DNA of 7,127 nt from an uncultured euryarchaeote (lineage in GTDB: Archaea > Thermoplasmatota > Thermoplasmata > UBA10834). The stretch's first letter is position 1, and every line of letters starts with the position of its first letter. Under the pieces are notes generated by a model. The model searched no databases. It had not been told where the DNA came from and worked only from the letters and a program-made list of their open reading frames with translations. The position numbers and the translations under genes were made by a program. The stretch is from the NCBI GenBank assembly GCA_937872085.1, contig CALMQK010000324.1, forward strand, positions 1 through 7,127, in the 5' to 3' direction. Of this stretch, positions 5,736-7,127 are shown one piece after another.

Positions 5736-7127
5736 TCAGGCTTTGGCAGCTTCCTTCACGATCTGGTCGAGCCGCTTCGAGATTCCATCGTCAAGCTTCA
5801 CGGGGTCGTGGTTCTTGAGGATCCAATCGGCCTTCTCCTTGGCCACCGTGAGGTCATCCTTTCTCCCTTTCCTTTCCCACTCTTCGAACGGCTCGGAGTT
5901 GAAGATCAACGACTGATAGAACTGGCGTGCTTCCATCATCGTGGCCCTCTCCCCCAGGTAGCTCCCCTTCTTTGGGCCCATTCCGAGGATGCCGACTTCC
6001 TTGATCATGTCTAGGTGCAAAGTTTCCTTCGTGACCGGAATATCGCGGGCGGCGGTGAGTGCCCTTCCAATGATATCATCGTCGATGATCATCTGCTCGT
6101 AGGAGAGCACGGTCGAACAATCGAGCATCCCGATCCCGTTGTTGATCTCCTGGCCATACATCACGCTGGAAAGAGCTAGCATACCGTTCTCAAACGCGCT
6201 CTGCATACCTGGTGTCTTTGCGTTACATCCGGTGCCACCATATGACGGCATCTTGACGTATCGGGCCATCTCGCCCGCCGCCGCGCACAGGATGAGCGCC
6301 TCAGGCGAGGCCAGCTGGATCGCCCCCGTCCGCGGGTCCATGTTCGAAAGGACGGAACCATATATGACCGGGGATCCTGGCGTATGCGCCTGCATCGCCG
6401 CCGCCAAGGCGAGTGTCTCAGCATGGTTGACTACCAGGTTCCCTGGAATCGTCGCCGGAGAACTGATCCCCATCATTGCCATCCCCGTCATATGCACGGG
6501 GACCTTTGCCCTCGACCATACCATCGCTGCGTCAGTTGCATGCCCGTCGAGAGTGAGGGGCGACATCGTGCAGACCATTGCCGACATGACGTGCCTCTTC
6601 CTCAGTTCCTCCAACCCACCAACGATCTCCGATGCCATCTTGATCTGGAGCTCTGCTTCTTCGGCGGTCGATGTGGATTCGCTGAGGATGTGCTTCCTTG
6701 TGATGTTGAAAGCTTCCTTCATCCCTACGATGACATGGATCTTCTGAGGGATATCCGAGGGGACGACCATCGGCTCATAGATGCTTAGGTGCGGCAGCCA
6801 GTCACTGATTATCGCCGAGTTCGTTATGTCCTGCAGGACCGAAAGTCTCCTGGTGCGGGTCTTCTGATCCCAGACGCTGATCCCGCATCCATCGGTCGTG
6901 TAGTAACAGTGCCGGCCATCAAGGGGAAGGTCGAATTCATTTTCGCGACCAGCCAGCACGATTCCTTGTGGTACTTTCGAAATCAACGACTTGGTCAGAT
7001 CTGTCGGGAACTTGACGACGCTGGTTCTATCTTCGACGATGGCTCCCGCCTTCTTGAGCGAGTCACGGGCCGCCTTGCTGTGTATCCGGATGCCCACGTT
7101 CTCCATGACGTTCAAGCCGGCTTCGTG
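5736..7127 (-). CDS. MttB-superfamily (trimethylamine methyltransferase-like, COG5598) corrinoid methyltransferase without pyrrolysine, N-terminus cut by window edge
   Basis: 463 codons are visible; the frame reads HEAGLNVMENVGIRIHS at the right edge, so the true start lies beyond it and perhaps 25-40 residues are missing. Seen: TDGCGISVWD, the barrel core (MSPLTLDGHATDA, MTGMAMMGISSP, NHAETLALAAAMQ), then MPSYGGTGCNAKTPGMQ, GIGMLDCST and the usual C-terminal helices. From memory of Methanosarcina MttB (SYVAGOSDAK), the pyrrolysine position aligns with Gly, codon GGA at 6228-6230, and there is no in-frame TAG. Known: non-pyrrolysine members such as MtgB move a methyl group from quaternary amines (glycine betaine, proline betaine, carnitine type) to a cobalamin protein. 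Inference: a cytosolic quaternary-amine demethylase feeding a folate or methanopterin C1 pool. The exact substrate cannot be read from sequence. Unusual points are Cys-Asn where most relatives have Ser/Thr-Asp, and Gly in place of the Asp of P-D-x-Q. No corrinoid protein gene is in the window; one may lie upstream. Confidence 0.9.
   Translation of the reverse strand, partial: HEAGLNVMENVGIRIHSKAARDSLKKAGAIVEDRTSVVKFPTDLTKSLISKVPQGIVLAGRENEFDLPLDGRHCYYTTDGCGISVWDQKTRTRRLSVLQDITNSAIISDWLPHLSIYEPMVVPSDIPQKIHVIVGMKEAFNITRKHILSESTSTAEEAELQIKMASEIVGGLEELRKRHVMSAMVCTMSPLTLDGHATDAAMVWSRAKVPVHMTGMAMMGISSPATIPGNLVVNHAETLALAAAMQAHTPGSPVIYGSVLSNMDPRTGAIQLASPEALILCAAAGEMARYVKMPSYGGTGCNAKTPGMQSAFENGMLALSSVMYGQEINNGIGMLDCSTVLSYEQMIIDDDIIGRALTAARDIPVTKETLHLDMIKEVGILGMGPKKGSYLGERATMMEARQFYQSLIFNSEPFEEWERKGRKDDLTVAKEKADWILKNHDPVKLDDGISKRLDQIVKEAAKA

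Noticed and set aside
5563..5916. Readthrough of the toroid gene's TAG (for example as pyrrolysine) into the open frame that follows
   Set aside because: The extension is mostly antisense to the methyltransferase gene, has no family features, and TAG ends other genes here.

Overview
The window looks like GC-rich archaeal chromosome. Three things point to Archaea: a gene pair for the two prenyl transfers that build archaeal ether lipids (a UbiA-family DGGGP synthase and GGGP synthase), promoters of the archaeal BRE+TATA type, and an archaeal-style site-2 protease. The overall gene set and style fit a member of the Thermoplasmatota best, but that placement is inference. UAG ends three of the six complete genes, so UAG looks like an ordinary stop here.

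Layout from left to right. (1) An M50 site-2 protease gene on the minus strand runs off the left edge. (2) A divergent promoter region at 878-980 carries two BRE/TATA elements facing away from each other, with a short inverted repeat between them. (3) A plus-strand operon holds DGGGP synthase and GGGP synthase, overlapping by 4 bases. (4) A 48-residue zinc-ribbon protein follows with its own promoter. (5) A hairpin plus T-run, probably working in both directions, separates it from the converging minus-strand unit. (6) That unit is a 75-residue tail-anchored membrane protein followed by a membrane-anchored protein with three PKD domains. (7) A plus-strand gene encodes a 351-residue alpha/alpha-toroid protein of the terpenoid cyclase/prenyltransferase fold. 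(8) A minus-strand MttB-superfamily methyltransferase of the non-pyrrolysine type runs off the right edge. The 173 bases between the last two genes contain a 49-codon frame continuing the methyltransferase frame after its UGA, and this frame encodes a convincing membrane segment.

Only the ether-lipid pair has a firmly predictable joint function: GGGPS joins geranylgeranyl diphosphate to sn-glycerol-1-phosphate, and the UbiA enzyme adds the second geranylgeranyl chain at the membrane. The PKD protein and the small membrane protein may act together at the cell surface. The toroid protein and the methyltransferase converge and share no obvious pathway. I see no tRNA, rRNA, CRISPR array, insertion sequence or other mobile element. 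The best leads for something undescribed are the toroid protein, the in-frame membrane tail behind the methyltransferase stop, and the PKD/tail-anchored pair.
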